Virus record (IMG/VR): IMGVR_UViG_3300044675_006292
Coordinates: 1 to 25,320 of that record
Origin: a virus
Reading direction: 5' to 3' (one strand)
Length of the DNA: 25,320 bases
Of the stretch, positions 24,215 to 25,320 are shown piece by piece; position 1 is the first letter of the stretch; every line of letters begins with the position of its first letter. Below the pieces are notes generated by a model, which ran no database searches, was not told the origin of the DNA, and saw only the letters and a list, made by a program, of their open reading frames with translations. The translations under genes were made by a program, and so were the position numbers.

Positions 24215-25320
24215 ACTCTTGGTCGATGTCGTAGTCAGGGGAAAGATCAATCTCCCAGATCTTGCCACCACCACGACCGAAGCTCCGAACCGGACGGATG
24301 TGCTTGTTGTGCATGCAGACTTCTTCGATTACGGTCATGCCCCGTCGAATGAATTCGAGGTTCACGCTGTTCCCGACCGACCGACCCGCGTTGCAGTCAT
24401 GCAGCGTGACCTGAAACTCGGTGAGCGTCCCGCGCCACGTTGCCCGCTCGGTGTGCTCGCGGACCCGCTTGCTGAAGAACTCGATCATCTCGGCAATCGC
24501 GCTACGGCTGGAGTTGTCGTAGGCGGCGGCTTCCACGAAGGAGTCCACGTAGGTTGCGACCCCGAAACGGCTTGAATCCAACACGTAGTCGGGAGCTTGC
24601 CAGTCGCTGAGCCACTTCAGGAAGAAGGGCAGCTCCCTGCGGATCGTTGCTTCGTTCTGATCATTGGTGCCGAACTTCATTTTGAACGCGCTGTTGACCC
24701 GAAGCGCGATCACCTTGTCGCGATTGCTGCTATCGAGTGTAGGCAGCGCGGCGAGCGAATTGGCGTCGATGTTCAGGGACATCATGACCCGACCCGCCCA
24801 CGGTAGCGGAATGGTATCGGCATACTTGGCTTGATACTCAAGACGCGGATTGGCCACGCACCGTTTGGTGAGCTCGACGAACTTGCGCTGGTCGGCATAG
24901 GTGGCGGCGGCGGTGGAGTCGTCAATCACCCACGCTGCTGCTCCGCAGAGGTCACGATTAAAACTGGTCTTGCCGGACAAGTATTCACTTGCATCAGCGA
25001 AACCACCCACCGCGCCTGCGACAAGCTGGTTCGTGAGCAATGACTTCCCATATCCGGTCGGGCCCAACAAGATCAGCAGTTGCCCTTGATCCAGACGGTT
25101 TTCGAGAGCCGCCAGATAAAGGCGGCGGAACCATGCGAGGAAGTAGGGTAGTGTCTCTCGATCATCGTCATCCTTCGCGAAGAAGTTTGACAGGAACATG
25201 TCGAGCCACGGCCAGTTCGCCGGATCACCATTCGCGGCGGGCTTCACCGGAATGGCCTTGCAGTTGTTCAGGATCTTCCTGCCGTTGAAGTCAACAACAC
25301 GTTTGCTGCTGAACACGACT
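24183..25320 (-). CDS. SF3-type helicase / primase-helicase (DUF5906-like), 5' part outside window
   Basis: The frame is open to the right edge (a GTG lies at 25316 but the codon before it is in frame), so the N-terminus is missing. The visible 378 codons hold a P-loop ATPase core: GPTGYGKS Walker A (about residues 85-92 counted from that GTG), AAWVIDDS Walker B-like (about 127-134), VMMSLN motif C-like (about 177-182) and SSNRDKVIALRV (about 197-208) with an Arg in the usual finger position. This order matches superfamily 3 helicases and D5/DUF5906 phage primase-helicases that unwind DNA at replication forks. The C-terminal third (about 250-377) includes winged-helix-like sequence. It indicates that replication genes are transcribed leftward. 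Confidence 0.85.
   Translation of the reverse strand, partial: VVFSSKRVVDFNGRKILNNCKAIPVKPAANGDPANWPWLDMFLSNFFAKDDDDRETLPYFLAWFRRLYLAALENRLDQGQLLILLGPTGYGKSLLTNQLVAGAVGGFADASEYLSGKTSFNRDLCGAAAWVIDDSTAAATYADQRKFVELTKRCVANPRLEYQAKYADTIPLPWAGRVMMSLNIDANSLAALPTLDSSNRDKVIALRVNSAFKMKFGTNDQNEATIRRELPFFLKWLSDWQAPDYVLDSSRFGVATYVDSFVEAAAYDNSSRSAIAEMIEFFSKRVREHTERATWRGTLTEFQVTLHDCNAGRSVGNSVNLEFIRRGMTVIEEVCMHNKHIRPVRSFGRGGGKIWEIDLSPDYDIDQEFTGSAETAGA

Overview
The window looks like part of a high-GC, double-stranded DNA tailed-phage genome or prophage. It carries most of a virion structural block, a complete lysis cassette, a receptor-binding fibre block and one edge of a replication gene cluster. I see no host genes, tRNA, rRNA, integrase or insertion sequence. 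Almost no gene has a Shine-Dalgarno sequence. A two-component spanin-like pair and lipoprotein signals point to a host with an outer membrane. The lack of ribosome-binding sites and the family types would fit Verrucomicrobia/PVC-like or similar environmental bacteria, but the host is an inference.

Layout. (1) Positions 1-2935 are read leftward: a truncated gene with a 70-residue internal repeat, two small unknown genes, about 1 kb without credible genes but packed with perfect inverted repeats, and a 165-codon gene. (2) Positions 2936-3440 are a non-coding control region from which the two halves of the genome diverge. It holds a palindromic 13-mer that recurs at the end of the leftward gene, repeated short elements and hairpins. 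(3) Positions 3441-4654 carry two small rightward genes that resemble accessory parts of homing endonucleases, separated by a 119-bp-period tandem duplication. (4) Positions 4651-11021 are the head module: portal, two unknown proteins, scaffold, two small conserved proteins and major capsid protein, closed by a strong hairpin terminator. (5) Positions 11088-13355 are two appendage proteins sharing an N-terminal docking segment; the larger has an SGNH/GDSL esterase domain. (6) Positions 13359-15216 are the lysis region: mini-lipoprotein, two acidic or charged small proteins, small membrane protein, overlapping inner/outer spanin-like pair, holin candidate and zinc amidase endolysin. (7) Positions 15248-18762 are two consecutive adaptor-plus-fibre modules. 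(8) Positions 18767-24214 hold further structural proteins, a head-tail adaptor-like protein, a degenerate zincin-like protein and a PD-(D/E)XK nuclease. (9) From the right edge to 24183 a leftward SF3-type helicase/primase gene meets the rightward block tail to tail with a 32-base coding overlap.

The structural genes are tightly packed with many ATGA/GTGA overlaps, so translational coupling probably carries expression through sub-operons. Where a new unit seems to begin, a sigma70-like -35/-10 pair repeatedly sits so that transcription would start at or within a few bases of the start codon. This suggests systematic leaderless transcription, and several of these -35 boxes overlap the stop codon of the preceding gene. 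A family of short sequences around CCTGAATCC/CCTGTATCC recurs in the gaps between genes on both sides. These two patterns and the hairpin-dense region are the least explained parts of the window.
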